The notes: generated by a model not told the origin, from the letters alone. Shown: positions 7,981-18,410, counted from the stretch's first letter. The stretch: 50,573 bases of DNA from Acetoanaerobium pronyense (GCF_017874355.1 NZ_JAGGLI010000021.1:1-50573), one strand, 5' to 3'. A program made the numbers and translations.

Positions 7981-9815
7981 TAGCACATCCCCCTAGCGAT
8001 ATCTGTGTTGATGCCGCATCCACTACAATTTTCTCTACAGTCCGGTGTAAGATTTGCATCTATTGCTTTTTCATTTTCCCTTATTAGAAAGTCCTTAGTT
8101 ACTCCGCAGTCCATGTTGTCCCAAGGAAGGATTTCCTTATAATCCCTCTCCCTAAGACTATAGAAATCTGGATTTATATTTGCCTCTTCAAAAGCTTCTA
8201 ACCATTTTTTGTAGTAAAAATGCTCATGCCATCCATCAAATTTACATCCTTTATCTACAGCAATTTCTAAAACTTTCGACAGTCTTCTATCACCTTTAGC
8301 AAATACAGCTTCAAGATTGCTTGTTAAGGTATCATGATAATTGAAGGAGATATTTTTATTTCTTAATTTATCTTTTAGATACATCTGCTTATCTCTAAGC
8401 TCTTCTATTTTATTTTGACCAAACCACTGAAACGGTGTAAAAGGTTTTGGCACAAATGAAGATACGCTTACAGTTACATTCATTCTAGGACTTAGTCTTC
8501 CGTTATTGACGCTCTTATAGACATCTAGTACGCTATATGCCATGTTGATAATTCCATCCAAATCTTCATAGGTTTCAGTAGGAAGTCCTATCATAAAATA
8601 GAGCTTTATCTTATTCCATCCATTGGAAAAGGCTTTGGTTGATGTTTCAATTAGGTCCTCATGTGTAACCCCTTTGTTGATTACGTCTCTAAGTCTCTGT
8701 GAACCTGCTTCGGGTGCAAAAGTAAGACCTGATTTTTTTACCTTTTGAACTTTTTCTGCAAGCTCCACAGAAAAATTGTCCATTCTAAGGGAAGGCAAAG
8801 ATATGCTTGTCATATCTTTTAGATGAGCATCATTAAGCTCGTCCAAAAGACCTCCCAAATCACTATAATCACTACTACTTAGCGAGGTTAAGGACATCTC
8901 TTCATAGCCTGTGCTATCAGAAAGCTTTTTTGATATTTCAAGAAGCTTTTCAATACTTCTTTCTCTTATAGGCCTATATATCATTCCTGCCTGACAAAAT
9001 CTGCATCCTCTTGTACATCCTCTAAAAATCTCAAGCATTATTCTACTGTGAACAATCTCTATGTTTGGCACAATTAGGTTTTCAGGATAAAATGTGCTAT
9101 CTAGATCATTAATTATTCTTTTTTTAATTTTTGATTTTACCCCTTCAAATTTTGGTTTAAATGAGTCTATAGTGTTGTCTTCTTTATAATTTATTTCATA
9201 AAATGATGGAACATATACTCCTTCTATATTAATAGCAGCTTCAAGAAGAAAATCATGTTTATTTAGGCCTTTTTCTTTATGTTTTTTATAAACCTCCATA
9301 ACCTCTGTTATGATTTCTTCCCCTTCCCCAATAAGAATTATATCTGCAAAATCCGCAATTGGCTCTGAATTATAAGAGCAAGGCCCCCCCATCATTATAA
9401 TAGGATGACTTTCATCTCTGTCTTTTGAATATATTGGTATAGAGCCTAGCTTCATCATATTGATAATATTTGAATATGATAACTCATACTGAAGAGTAAA
9501 GCCCAGAAAATCTAGCTCACTTACAGGAGTTTTTGATTCTAGTGTAAAAAGATCAATATTTTCAGCCTCCATCTGCTCCTGCATATCTGTTGCCACAGCA
9601 AAAACTCTTTCACACCATACGTAGTCAAGGCTATTTAAAACGCCATACAGTATATGAAGACCAAGATGACTCATTCCTATTTCATATAAATCCGGAAAGG
9701 CAAATCCATATCTTATTGATACATTATTCTTATCTTTAACTACACTGTTTATCTCATTACCTATATATCTTCCGGGTTTTTCAACCTTATCCAAAATTTT
9801 TCTATATTTTAACAA
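7980..9815 (-). CDS. B12-binding-domain radical SAM protein (TIGR03960 family)
   Basis: 611 residues. The N-terminal part (about 20-200) resembles a B12-binding Rossmann region: FPDLYEIGMSHLGL and IIMMGGPCSYN. The radical SAM core starts near residue 265 with FRGCTRGCRFCQAG, giving the CxxxCxxC iron-sulfur motif. The C-terminus has a cysteine-rich tail (CGVTKDF..., CRENCSGCGIN). The start codon is TTG, supported by AGGAGGT five bases upstream. It is partnered with the overlapping DUF2344 gene; the family substrate is not known. Confidence 0.9.
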   Translation of the reverse strand: MLKYRKILDKVEKPGRYIGNEINSVVKDKNNVSIRYGFAFPDLYEIGMSHLGLHILYGVLNSLDYVWCERVFAVATDMQEQMEAENIDLFTLESKTPVSELDFLGFTLQYELSYSNIINMMKLGSIPIYSKDRDESHPIIMMGGPCSYNSEPIADFADIILIGEGEEIITEVMEVYKKHKEKGLNKHDFLLEAAINIEGVYVPSFYEINYKEDNTIDSFKPKFEGVKSKIKKRIINDLDSTFYPENLIVPNIEIVHSRIMLEIFRGCTRGCRFCQAGMIYRPIRERSIEKLLEISKKLSDSTGYEEMSLTSLSSSDYSDLGGLLDELNDAHLKDMTSISLPSLRMDNFSVELAEKVQKVKKSGLTFAPEAGSQRLRDVINKGVTHEDLIETSTKAFSNGWNKIKLYFMIGLPTETYEDLDGIINMAYSVLDVYKSVNNGRLSPRMNVTVSVSSFVPKPFTPFQWFGQNKIEELRDKQMYLKDKLRNKNISFNYHDTLTSNLEAVFAKGDRRLSKVLEIAVDKGCKFDGWHEHFYYKKWLEAFEEANINPDFYSLRERDYKEILPWDNMDCGVTKDFLIRENEKAIDANLTPDCRENCSGCGINTDIARGMC

Positions 9816-9863
9816 CTTTTACCTCCTATTATTAATCTCTATTTAAATCCTATCCGAAAACAA

Positions 9864-9893
9864 ATTATACCTTATATATCATTTTAATGTCTA
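9864..9893 (-). promoter_or_regulatory. Promoter of the radical SAM - rng operon
   Basis: TAGACA (9888-9893), an 18-base spacer and a perfect TATAAT (9864-9869), about 50 bases upstream of the TTG start of the TIGR03960 gene. Confidence 0.65.
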
Positions 9894-9942
9894 TAACATA
9901 TAGAGAAGAACTTTCATAAGATTTGTTTTGTAAATAGCTTTT

Positions 9943-9980
9943 TAAAAATAAAAGATACCAGCACTAGGGCTGGCATCTTT
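9943..9980 (-). terminator. Terminator of the lysine fermentation operon
   Basis: AAAGATACCAGC (9951-9962) pairs with GCTGGCATCTTT (9969-9980) in a 12-bp stem (one GT pair) with a 6-base loop, followed on the minus strand by a T-rich run. It lies about 30 bases after kamE. Confidence 0.88.
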
Positions 9981-10008
9981 TATTTTAAGAAATCTTATTT
10001 ACTAAAGT

Positions 10009-10794
10009 TTACTTTACTTTTTCATGAATCATTTTTACTGCAAATGTAGCTACATCATCCGCAAATTTACCTGGACCAAACCCTGCGTCATATCCAAGCT
10101 CTTTAGCAACCTCATTTGAAATCCTTGGTCCTCCGCAAAGGAGTACAACTTTATCTCTTATTCCTTCAGCCTCTAGAATTTCAACAAGATTTGTAAGGTT
10201 TTGTATATGAACATTTTTCTGAGTTACAGTTTGAGAAACCAGTAGTACATCAGCATTTAATTCAATTGCTTTTTTTACGAAATCTTCATTTGGAACCTGA
10301 CTTCCAAGATTATAGGCTTCAATCATTTCATATCTTTCAAGACCATAATGTCCTGCATAACCCTTCATATTCATTATTGCATCTATTCCAACCGTATGAG
10401 CGTCTGTACCAGTACTTGCCCCTACAATTACTAATTTACGTCCAATATTTTCTTTGATATATAAATCAGTCTCTAACATATCCATTATTTCTGAATTGAT
10501 GACTTCAACTTCTATTTCATTATAGTTTACAGTGTGAGTCAAGTTCCCATATACCACGAAAAACGTGAAGTTTTCATCTAGTGGTTTGAAACTAACTACA
10601 GATGGCTCCTCTAATCCCATTTTGTATGCAAGCTGCTTTGCGGCTTCCACAGATCTTTCATCTGCTTTTAATGGAAGAGTGAAGCTTAGCTGTATCTTCC
10701 CATCGTTCATTGTATCTCCATAAGGCTTTACTCTTTCTAGGTCTAAAAATTTGTCAAAATCCTTTTTTTCCATAGAATATAATCCTGAACTCAT
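10009..10794 (-). CDS. kamE: Beta-lysine 5,6-aminomutase beta subunit (KamE)
   Basis: Cobalamin- and PLP-binding subunit of the aminomutase that moves the C6 amino group of L-beta-lysine to C5, giving 3,5-diaminohexanoate. With the ATG at 10794 (MSSGLYSMEKK, after AAAGGGGTG) the numbering matches the literature: DAHTVG places the cobalt-ligating His at 133, and the PLP-binding Lys at 144 falls in NMKGYAGH. The frame opens three codons earlier at GTG, which would break that numbering. N-terminal dimerisation region about 30-100, Rossmann B12 domain about 118-260. It follows kamD by 16 bases and is the last gene of the operon. Confidence 0.97.
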   Translation of the reverse strand: MSSGLYSMEKKDFDKFLDLERVKPYGDTMNDGKIQLSFTLPLKADERSVEAAKQLAYKMGLEEPSVVSFKPLDENFTFFVVYGNLTHTVNYNEIEVEVINSEIMDMLETDLYIKENIGRKLVIVGASTGTDAHTVGIDAIMNMKGYAGHYGLERYEMIEAYNLGSQVPNEDFVKKAIELNADVLLVSQTVTQKNVHIQNLTNLVEILEAEGIRDKVVLLCGGPRISNEVAKELGYDAGFGPGKFADDVATFAVKMIHEKVK

Positions 10795-10810
10795 AGCTTT
10801 CACCCCTTTA

Positions 10811-12367
10811 TTATTTATGGTTTTGTAACATTAACTCTATAAATGGATTGTAATAATTTTCGTCTTTTTCAAGTACTCCATCTAAACCTTTTCCACCATC
10901 TTTAGGTCTTTTAACCCCTCCGAAAACTCCTTTTTCTAAGGTGTCAAATAATCCTAAGTCTCTTATTTCTTCAAGTACCTCATGGGCCTTTGATACAATA
11001 TGTTTTGCTCTTTGCTGAATGATTCCATCTTTCTTAAACTCTATTTCTTCATTCATGGAGTTCATATTGTTGAATATATAACTTGCATTTTCTATCGAAA
11101 GAGCTCTATCCGACATAAAAGGTGTGTGTATAGCTTCTGTAAGCATTCCCAAAAGATGTATTCTTTGATTAGTCATTATAGTGATCATATTGAATAACGT
11201 ATCTTGTACATGTCCTTTAAATATATCTCCTGTTTTAAATTTTGTTGGAGGCATATACTTAAGGGGCGCTTTAGGGAAAATCTCTTTTGCCATTTGAGCC
11301 TGAGCAAGTTCGTATAGGAATCCATCTTTTAATTCAGGATCCATCTCAAATGCATGTCCAAGTCCCATTTGCTCTTCTGGAAGGCCTGCTAGTAAAGCAA
11401 ACTGCTCGTTTATGTATTGTGATGCAAGTACAGTATGTGCTTCTTCAAATGCATCTGCAGTTGTAAGATAGTTATCTTCTCCTGTGTTGATTATAACTCC
11501 AGCAAATCCATTGATTATTCTGGAGAAGTTCTGGTCTACCATAGTTCTTTTCATATTAATATCTCTAAATAATATTCCGTAAAGAGCATCATTTAGCATC
11601 ACATCTAATCTTTCTATTGCTCCCATAGCTGCTATTTCAGGCATACAAAGACCTGAACAGTAATTACAAAGTCTTATATATCTACCAATCTCATCTCCAA
11701 CTTTGTCAAGAGCCTCTCTCATTAGTCTGAAGTTTTCTTGAGTAGCAAATGTACCTCCAAACCCCTCTTCAGTTGCTCCATACGGAACATAATCAAGAAG
11801 TGACTGTCCTGTCGTTCTGATTACTGCAATTACATCTGCTCCTTGTTTTGCAGCTGCTACAGCCTGAGTTATATCCTCATAAATATTTCCTGTTGCAACT
11901 ATAACATATAAAAGAGGACCTGATTTGTCTCCATATTTCTCAAAAAGATTTTCTCTATGTTCTCTATTTTTCTTGATTTTTTCCACGGATTCCTTTGCCA
12001 TTGAAAGGGCCTTCATTTTCACCTCAAACAAATCTCCCATTGGTATAGCTACAAGATTTAACTGCCCTTGGGAAACCATCTGTGCTATCTCTTGAGGAGT
12101 TTTTCCTGTGTGAAGCGCTGCATTAGCTATATACATAGCTGCTCCAATTGCAAGACCGTTTTCTTTTTTCAGGTGGTCAACTATTATATTTGGAAGGGGA
12201 ACATCAAATTCATCTACCCCATCTATTCCAAGAAGTCTACATACTGATCTTTCTACAGTTGTTGTTGTATGTTTTTCAATAAATTCCTGTGTTTCAACTG
12301 CAATCTCTTTTGCAACCTCTTTAGATTTTGATACAAGTTCAAAATCCAGATTCAGCTTACTATTCAT
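10811..12367 (-). CDS. kamD: Beta-lysine 5,6-aminomutase alpha subunit (KamD)
   Basis: 518 residues, the expected length for the TIM-barrel alpha subunit that pairs with KamE. Recognisable family segments include VYGATEEGFGGTFATQ-like (YGATEEGFGGTF), NYCSGLCMPEIAAMGA and GLGHAFEMDPE. Its ATG overlaps the kamC stop (ATGA-type overlap), so it is translationally coupled. Identification rests on family recognition plus its position between the kamB/kamC ATPases and kamE. Confidence 0.96.
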   Translation of the reverse strand: MNSKLNLDFELVSKSKEVAKEIAVETQEFIEKHTTTTVERSVCRLLGIDGVDEFDVPLPNIIVDHLKKENGLAIGAAMYIANAALHTGKTPQEIAQMVSQGQLNLVAIPMGDLFEVKMKALSMAKESVEKIKKNREHRENLFEKYGDKSGPLLYVIVATGNIYEDITQAVAAAKQGADVIAVIRTTGQSLLDYVPYGATEEGFGGTFATQENFRLMREALDKVGDEIGRYIRLCNYCSGLCMPEIAAMGAIERLDVMLNDALYGILFRDINMKRTMVDQNFSRIINGFAGVIINTGEDNYLTTADAFEEAHTVLASQYINEQFALLAGLPEEQMGLGHAFEMDPELKDGFLYELAQAQMAKEIFPKAPLKYMPPTKFKTGDIFKGHVQDTLFNMITIMTNQRIHLLGMLTEAIHTPFMSDRALSIENASYIFNNMNSMNEEIEFKKDGIIQQRAKHIVSKAHEVLEEIRDLGLFDTLEKGVFGGVKRPKDGGKGLDGVLEKDENYYNPFIELMLQNHK

Positions 12368-13836
12368 TGCTTTTCCTCCTTATAGTACTGCTCTATTAAA
12401 TTAAATAATTCTTCATTAAGACCTAAAAAATTACAGATATTGAGTGCATCTTTTGGAACTTCACTACTTTCACTTAGTTCAAGTCTGTAATCCATCAATT
12501 CTTGAAGCAGTTCGCTTGGATATACCTTATAACCTTGATATTTTAGTCTTACTTCTTCAAAGTCTACATTCTTAAGACCAATAACTCTATATTGTTTGAT
12601 TCCCTTTAGATCAACTCCATCATAATGAGTACTTATTATAGAATACGAGGGTTTGTCGTTTAAATATTTTAAGGTTGCATTAACTATAGATCTTCCTTCT
12701 TTAGGGTTTGTTCCTCTCGCAAGCTCATCTATTATAATAAGTCCTTTGTATGAATTCGCAGCCTCTATTGCCTTGTGAAGCCCTTTAATCTCTGCACCAA
12801 AGCTACTAAGCCCTCTATTAACAGATTGCATATCATCTGATATCATAAATATAAAATCAAGCAAAGGCACTTTCATTTTTTTTGCAAAACAATAAAATCC
12901 TAATTGGGATAAGGCAATATTTAAACAGAGTGTCTTTAGGGTTAGGGATTTCCCTCCCATGTTCGCTCCTGTGATAACTGTAGAACCGACTTTTAATGAA
13001 AGTGAAATTGATACATATTCTTTTCCTTTTAAAGAAAGGATCTCTCCAAAATAAGGATTATGCATGTCTATTATCTCAATCTCATCATTTGAGTCTAATA
13101 ATCTAGGCTTATTGCATTTATTTTCTATTGCAAACTTTGCTTTTCCTAATAAAATATCAATATATGTAATCTTTTTAAGATTGTTAGAAAGGTTAGTAAT
13201 GCTTGAATAAAGCTCTTCGGAAAGTTTCTTTCTAATTTTTGCTTCATTCGATTCTTCTTGATTTACAAGCTCTCTTCTAGTTTTTAGCATGTTTTCATAT
13301 TCCAAAGAATTTGATTCTTTATACATAAGTTGTTCAATATCTCTTTTTTGAGACCTTATTTTTCGTAAATCCTGGGAGTATGAATCATATATCATAAATG
13401 TTGGAAGCCTCAAATTTTCTGGGTCAAGAAGAGAATACTCTTTAATTAATCCTTTAAGCTCTATTTCATCTATATCTATCTTCCATAGTTCAAAGAAGTT
13501 TATTAATTCGTTGCTATAATAGCAAAAAAGCTTTATTTCATGGAGCTCAACCATATCTAGAACCTTAGAGTTTTCTAAATTTTTTATAGAACCTGATATA
13601 TCTTTTATCTTCCCTAAAATACCTGCTATTTTAGGATAAAAACCTTTATTGTTTATTATATAATCTGATATTTTTTCAATATTGTCATACTCTCTTTGAA
13701 GTAAATCTTGGTTTTGACTTCCCAAAAAGTCTAATTTTTTAATCCTTGCCCTTGCCATAGATGTAAAAAGTCTGACATTATTGAAAACATATTCAAGACC
13801 TATTTCCCGGATTTGCTCTGTGCTTAAATAATTCAT
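12364..13836 (-). CDS. kamC: MutS-like ATPase of the lysine fermentation cluster (KamC)
   Basis: 490 residues. Only the MutS core and ATPase domains are present: Walker A GANMGGKS near residue 292, the IIIDELARGTNPKEG Walker B/signature region near 370, and STHYDG. There is no mismatch-recognition domain, so this is not a mismatch repair protein. The gene is known from lysine fermentation clusters as kamC, of unproven role; a part in assembling or reactivating the cobalamin enzyme KamDE is a reasonable inference from its invariable company. The middle (about 150-215) is charged and helical like MutS clamp regions. It starts one base after kamB ends. Confidence 0.88.
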   Translation of the reverse strand: MNYLSTEQIREIGLEYVFNNVRLFTSMARARIKKLDFLGSQNQDLLQREYDNIEKISDYIINNKGFYPKIAGILGKIKDISGSIKNLENSKVLDMVELHEIKLFCYYSNELINFFELWKIDIDEIELKGLIKEYSLLDPENLRLPTFMIYDSYSQDLRKIRSQKRDIEQLMYKESNSLEYENMLKTRRELVNQEESNEAKIRKKLSEELYSSITNLSNNLKKITYIDILLGKAKFAIENKCNKPRLLDSNDEIEIIDMHNPYFGEILSLKGKEYVSISLSLKVGSTVITGANMGGKSLTLKTLCLNIALSQLGFYCFAKKMKVPLLDFIFMISDDMQSVNRGLSSFGAEIKGLHKAIEAANSYKGLIIIDELARGTNPKEGRSIVNATLKYLNDKPSYSIISTHYDGVDLKGIKQYRVIGLKNVDFEEVRLKYQGYKVYPSELLQELMDYRLELSESSEVPKDALNICNFLGLNEELFNLIEQYYKEEKQ

Positions 13837-13837
13837 A

Positions 13838-14848
13838 TTAAGCTCCTTCTAAAACATTAACTATTTTTAATGGAATCTCTTTTTCCAAGAGCATCTTAAA
13901 TTCATTATTGTCGAACAGATAGCCATCATACGAGTATGGGTTATAGCAAAGTAAATTCATAGCTATTTCATCTTTGACATATAATTGGACGTTGTTTCTA
14001 CTTAGTTGCTCAAAGATTTCTTCTGAAATAAATGATTTGGTTCCATCTTCAATTATTAAATCTATAGTCTTTTTAGTGTTTTTTATGGAAACTATTTTCT
14101 TGCAGAGATTTTCAGAAAGCACTCCCTTTATTGAAATTGCTTTTAAGTCGTCATCAATATAATCCTGAATTTTTTCAGAAAGTTCGAGGGCAGTTTTGCA
14201 ATCTAAGTTTAATATTTTATTTTCATAAAAAAACAATGCTCTTTTGTCTTCATTTTTCCTTATATAATCTAGTACATTAACATCTTTGAATTTTGAAAGA
14301 GTAAGCATTTTTACTACATGGGAAGTTTTTTTCGTTACCTCTATCATATTTTTGCTAAGAGAAGCCCCAGTACATAAGATAGCCTCGTCTACAATAGAAG
14401 GTGAACATTGAGTCATCCTTGATATTGCCCCATCAACCAAAATAAGATCTGCTCCCCATTTTTTGAGCTTTTTTACGATGATTTTCATTTGCTCTGTTAC
14501 AGAAGGACCTGCAATTTCAACAAATCCGTCACTTAGTGCTCTAATTATTATTATTTTTCCCATAGGGGTATTCATATCTGTGGTTTCAAGTATTTCTTTA
14601 GTAATATCTGACTGTTCAAGACACTGTCTGGATGTCCCTATTATTGTATTTTTTCTAACATATATTTGAGGTTTATATGTCTTTGTTACTCTGTCTTGAC
14701 TCTCTCCATCTCTTCCAATTGAAGTAAGACCAAGGATTTTAGAATCCTCAGTCTTACTAATTATATGATTCAAAACTGTGGTTTTTCCTACATTTTTATC
14801 CATACCTATTATAGCTATAGATCCACAGCTTCTTATCAAATTAAGCAT
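13838..14848 (-). CDS. kamB: P-loop protein of the lysine fermentation cluster (KamB)
   Basis: About 336 residues. A Walker A motif MDKNVGKTT lies near the N-terminus and ILVDGAISR (Walker B-like) near residue 140. The order and spacing recall small nucleotide-dependent chaperone or metallochaperone NTPases. It is found in lysine fermentation operons next to the MutS-like kamC, but its activity is unproven. Two starts are possible: ATG 14911 would overlap kamA by 71 bases; ATG 14848 overlaps the kamA stop by 8 bases, a typical coupling arrangement, and leaves the P-loop near the N-terminus, so I prefer it. Confidence 0.8.
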   Translation of the reverse strand: MLNLIRSCGSIAIIGMDKNVGKTTVLNHIISKTEDSKILGLTSIGRDGESQDRVTKTYKPQIYVRKNTIIGTSRQCLEQSDITKEILETTDMNTPMGKIIIIRALSDGFVEIAGPSVTEQMKIIVKKLKKWGADLILVDGAISRMTQCSPSIVDEAILCTGASLSKNMIEVTKKTSHVVKMLTLSKFKDVNVLDYIRKNEDKRALFFYENKILNLDCKTALELSEKIQDYIDDDLKAISIKGVLSENLCKKIVSIKNTKKTIDLIIEDGTKSFISEEIFEQLSRNNVQLYVKDEIAMNLLCYNPYSYDGYLFDNNEFKMLLEKEIPLKIVNVLEGA

Positions 14849-16094
14849 GGCTTGAGTGGCCTCTTTGTTTACGCTCAAGACCTTCTGGCTCCATTGTAGC
14901 AACTTCTCCATTTAAAAGTCCTGCTACTCCTACCTTATGTCCTGTTTTTTCTCCAGTGCATACTTCACAGTCACATTTGAAAGTATAGTGATCTGGCTCA
15001 TCATAAGTAGTTATTACCCCTTCAAAGTTTCTAAGGATTACCTTATTATGATTTTGAGATATTACATAATTTGGCATTACAGGAGTCTTTCCACCTCCAC
15101 CAGGAGCATCTACAACAAATGTAGGTACGCAGTAGCCTGAAGTATGGCCTCTTAATCCTTCTATTATTTCTATTCCCTTAGCTACTGGAGTTCTAAAATG
15201 CTCAATTCCCATAGAAAGGTCACATTGATATATATAGTAAGGTCTTACTCTTATTTTTACTAGGTCGTTAACTAGTTTTTTCATTACATGCATACAGTCA
15301 TTTACTCCAGCTAAAAGAACACTTTGGTTTCCAAGTGGAATTCCAGCATTTGCTAGGAGCTCACAGGCCTTTTTAGACTCTTCAGTGATTTCACTTGGGT
15401 GGTTGAAGTGAGTGTTAAGCCAAATTGGATGATATTTTTTAAGCATATTTACAAGATCTTCTGTGATTCTTTGTGGCATTACAACTGGAACTCTACTTCC
15501 AATTCTTATAACCTCAACGTGAGGAATCTCTCTTAATCTTTTAATAGTATACTCAAGCTTATCATCTGAGATTAAAAGTGCATCTCCTCCAGAAAGCAGT
15601 ACGTCTCTAACTTGAGGAGTATTTCTTATATATTCAATCGCTCCATCTATTTGACTTGTGCTAACCGCAGCATCAGTTTGTCCTGCAAATCTTCTTCTTG
15701 TACAGTGTCTGCAGTACATAGAGCATTGATCAGTCATAAGAAGAAGTACTCTATCTGGATATCTATGAGTAAGCCCAGGTACTGGAGAATCTCCATCCTC
15801 GTGAAGTGGATCTTCTTGATCAGAAGCTGATCTATGAAGCTCTAAAGATATAGGAACTGCTTGTTTTCTTATTGGGTCATTAGGATTTTTTTCATCCATT
15901 AGAGAAAGGTAGTATGGAGTAATTGACATTCTTAATGTCTCAAGACATCTTGCAACTCCATCTTCCTCCTCTTTTGTAAGAGGTATGTATTTCTTTAATT
16001 CATCAACACTCTCTATTCTGTTTCTTACTTGCCATTTCCAGTCATTCCAGTCTTCCATGCTTACAGTTGAAAAAAACTTATCTTTTAAACTCAT
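14841..16094 (-). CDS. kamA: L-lysine 2,3-aminomutase (KamA)
   Basis: 417 residues. First step of lysine fermentation: L-lysine to L-beta-lysine, using radical SAM chemistry and PLP. The CxxxCxxC cluster motif appears as CSMYCRHC near residue 125, matching the known clostridial enzyme; GGDALL and the C-terminal zinc-type cysteines CDCEVCTG are also present. The ATG follows a GGAGGAAAAA ribosome binding site. It sits between kdd upstream and kamB downstream. Confidence 0.98.
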   Translation of the reverse strand: MSLKDKFFSTVSMEDWNDWKWQVRNRIESVDELKKYIPLTKEEEDGVARCLETLRMSITPYYLSLMDEKNPNDPIRKQAVPISLELHRSASDQEDPLHEDGDSPVPGLTHRYPDRVLLLMTDQCSMYCRHCTRRRFAGQTDAAVSTSQIDGAIEYIRNTPQVRDVLLSGGDALLISDDKLEYTIKRLREIPHVEVIRIGSRVPVVMPQRITEDLVNMLKKYHPIWLNTHFNHPSEITEESKKACELLANAGIPLGNQSVLLAGVNDCMHVMKKLVNDLVKIRVRPYYIYQCDLSMGIEHFRTPVAKGIEIIEGLRGHTSGYCVPTFVVDAPGGGGKTPVMPNYVISQNHNKVILRNFEGVITTYDEPDHYTFKCDCEVCTGEKTGHKVGVAGLLNGEVATMEPEGLERKQRGHSSHA

Positions 16095-16123
16095 ATTTTT
16101 TCCTCCTAAATATTTTTAAAGTT

Positions 16124-17158
16124 TTATATATACATTTCCTCGAAAACTTTTCTAACTATTTCAGATTCTTTTAGAATTGCAAGTGTGATTTCAGCATGTC
16201 CTTTTGTGTATCCGTTTCCTATTATCATATTGATATCTTTTCCTACACCTTCAGCTCCAAGCGCTGACTTTGTAAAGCTTGTAGCCATAGAGAAGAAGTA
16301 AACCGTTCCCCCATCTTTTACAGGAAGGATTGAAGACATTTCTGTGTTTTCTACATTTACGCAGTTTATAGATATGTCATATTCTTCACCTTTGTTAGCA
16401 TTTAAGCTCATCTCCATAACCTCAACAGGCATCTGAGCATTTGCAATTATTACATCATCAACTACTCCAAGTTCCATTAGTTTTCTTTTGCTTTCTTCAT
16501 TTCTTACAAGACCAACAACTCTTCCTGTAGGGCCCACCCTTTTCTTTGCTTCATAGCAGCATAACATACCTGATTTACCAGCTGCTCCAAGTATTAGTAC
16601 TGATTCACCTGGTTTTACTAGTTTTGCTGTTTGAGCTGGAGCTCCTGCAACGTCAAGAGCAGCAAGTGCTAATGTTTCACTCATATCATTTGGAAGCTTT
16701 GCATATATTCCACTTTCAAATAATACTGCCTTCCCTTTTATTTCTACCCTATCTATATCCATTTTAATATCTATAATTTCATCTATTTTAAGTGGAGTCA
16801 GTGAAAGGGAAACAAGAGTAGCTATTTTATCCCCAACTTTTAAATCTATTTTTCCCTCTAAATCTTCTCCTATTTTTTCGATTGTTCCAATTAACATTCC
16901 GCCAGATCCTGTAACTGGATTTTGCATTTTACCTTTCATTTCAACTATTTCTTTTATTCTTGAGGCTATTTTTTCTTTGTCTCCATTTACTTCATTTTTG
17001 ATTTGAGTGAAGCTTGCTGAGTCAACGTTAAGAGCCTGAACATCTATAAGTATCTCATTGCTGAAAATATTCATGTCATTTGATATTTTGTCTGCTGGTT
17101 GTGGAAGTGTTCCTTTCGGCTCTATTACTCTATGTGTTCCGTATTTGCATCCTTTCAT
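16124..17158 (-). CDS. kdd: L-erythro-3,5-diaminohexanoate dehydrogenase (Kdd)
   Basis: 344 residues. It oxidises the KamDE product to 5-amino-3-oxohexanoate with NAD(P)+. The start MKGCKYGTHRVIEPKGTLPQ is the family N-terminus, and a Rossmann nucleotide-binding motif (LILGAAGKSGML) lies near residue 187. It follows kce by 32 bases with AGGAGG before the ATG. The identity is firm from position in the complete pathway operon. Confidence 0.95.
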   Translation of the reverse strand: MKGCKYGTHRVIEPKGTLPQPADKISNDMNIFSNEILIDVQALNVDSASFTQIKNEVNGDKEKIASRIKEIVEMKGKMQNPVTGSGGMLIGTIEKIGEDLEGKIDLKVGDKIATLVSLSLTPLKIDEIIDIKMDIDRVEIKGKAVLFESGIYAKLPNDMSETLALAALDVAGAPAQTAKLVKPGESVLILGAAGKSGMLCCYEAKKRVGPTGRVVGLVRNEESKRKLMELGVVDDVIIANAQMPVEVMEMSLNANKGEEYDISINCVNVENTEMSSILPVKDGGTVYFFSMATSFTKSALGAEGVGKDINMIIGNGYTKGHAEITLAILKESEIVRKVFEEMYI

Positions 17159-17190
17159 AATTCATAACCTCCTAAGTATGTTTTTTTATT

Positions 17191-18012
17191 TTATTTTTTT
17201 AGTCCAAGAATTCTCCTAGCATCTTCTGGAGTAGCTATTTCTCTTCCAAATTCAGTTGCAAGTCTTACAACTTTTTTTACAAGCTCTCCATTGCTTTTTG
17301 CAAGAACTCCTTTTTCAAGATAAACGTTGTCCTCAAATCCAACTCTAACGTGACCACCAGTTATAATAGCCATTGCTGCCATTGGGAACTGGTTTCTTCC
17401 CAGTGCAGATATAGTAAAGGTTGCATCATGAGGTATACTATCTCTCATAAATAAAAAATCTCTTGGTGTTGCAGTAATCCCACCATTTACACCTAAAACA
17501 AAATTGAAGTGAAGAGGTTCTTGTATGTAGCCCTTTTTAGTCAGTCTTAATGCCATATCTATCATACCTTTATCAAAGACTTCGCACTCAGGCTTTACTC
17601 CATGTTCTATCATTTTTTGAGAGAAATTAATAATCATATTTTCTGTATTTATAAAAATTTCATCTCCTCCAAAGTTACATGTTCCGCAATCAAGTGATGC
17701 CATTTCTGGAGATAAAAATACAGGCTGAAGTCTTTCATCATCTGTCATCCCTACAGCTCCTCCAGTGGAAGGCTGAATTATTGCATCTGGACATAATTCT
17801 TTTATAGCATCCATGCAGGCTTTGAACCTCTCTTTTGATTGAGTAGGTTTTCCATCATCTTCTCTTACATGAAGATGAATTATACTTGCTCCAGCCTTAT
17901 AGGCTTCATAAGCTTCTTTAGCTATTTCTTCTACGGTATACGGAATGCTTGGATTATGCTCCTTTGTAACCTCTGCTCCGCATATTGCAGCTGTTATTAT
18001 TAATTTTTCCAC
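17191..18012 (-). CDS. kce: 3-keto-5-aminohexanoate cleavage enzyme (Kce, BKACE family)
   Basis: 273 residues. A zinc enzyme that condenses 5-amino-3-oxohexanoate with acetyl-CoA, releasing acetoacetate and 3-aminobutyryl-CoA. The family N-terminus EKLIITAAICGAEVT, the zinc-ligand motif IIHLHVRED and the catalytic-region motif GFEDN are all present. The frame opens at GTG 18021, but family proteins begin at EKLI; the GTG at 18012 has AGGTG six bases upstream, so I use it. It follows kal closely. Confidence 0.96.
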   Translation of the reverse strand: MEKLIITAAICGAEVTKEHNPSIPYTVEEIAKEAYEAYKAGASIIHLHVREDDGKPTQSKERFKACMDAIKELCPDAIIQPSTGGAVGMTDDERLQPVFLSPEMASLDCGTCNFGGDEIFINTENMIINFSQKMIEHGVKPECEVFDKGMIDMALRLTKKGYIQEPLHFNFVLGVNGGITATPRDFLFMRDSIPHDATFTISALGRNQFPMAAMAIITGGHVRVGFEDNVYLEKGVLAKSNGELVKKVVRLATEFGREIATPEDARRILGLKK

Positions 18013-18026
18013 TCTATTCACCTACC

Positions 18027-18410
18027 TTATTTTTTTCTTTGCTTATCTTTAGGCACAACGCAGGTTCCTATAGCTCTACAAACTACTACAGGCTCCTCTA
18101 AAACATCACATGCCGAATCATTTAAGTCAGGTCTTGGAACTATTGTTTTTCTAGCCTCAAATTTCATTTTTCTTGATGAGTTTCCTTGCTCAATTATTTC
18201 TCCTTCTATCTCTATGTATTCTCCTGCATATACAGGAGCCATAAACTCAACCATTTCATATGCTTTAAATAATCCTTCATCACCATCATTCATTATTAAA
18301 AGCTCTGTTGCTACATCTCCAAAAAACTGAAGCATTTTTGCTCCGTCTACAAGCCCTCCACCATAATGTGCATCATGGGAACTCATTCTAACTTTTAATA
18401 TACTCTTCAT
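18027..18410 (-). CDS. kal: 3-aminobutyryl-CoA ammonia-lyase (Kal)
   Basis: 127 residues, hot-dog fold family. It removes ammonia from L-3-aminobutyryl-CoA to give crotonyl-CoA, the last step before butyrate formation. The start [19 protein letters not shown] and the segment [11 protein letters not shown] are typical of this lyase. It is the first gene of the kam operon, with GGGAGGAAG before the ATG, about 55 bases downstream of the riboswitch terminator. Confidence 0.93.
   Translation of the reverse strand: MKSILKVRMSSHDAHYGGGLVDGAKMLQFFGDVATELLIMNDGDEGLFKAYEMVEFMAPVYAGEYIEIEGEIIEQGNSSRKMKFEARKTIVPRPDLNDSACDVLEEPVVVCRAIGTCVVPKDKQRKK

Noticed and set aside
12364-13836. DNA mismatch repair MutS2
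   Set aside because: It lacks the Smr domain and the mismatch-binding region, and sits inside the lysine operon with coupled translation; it is the kamC-type protein.
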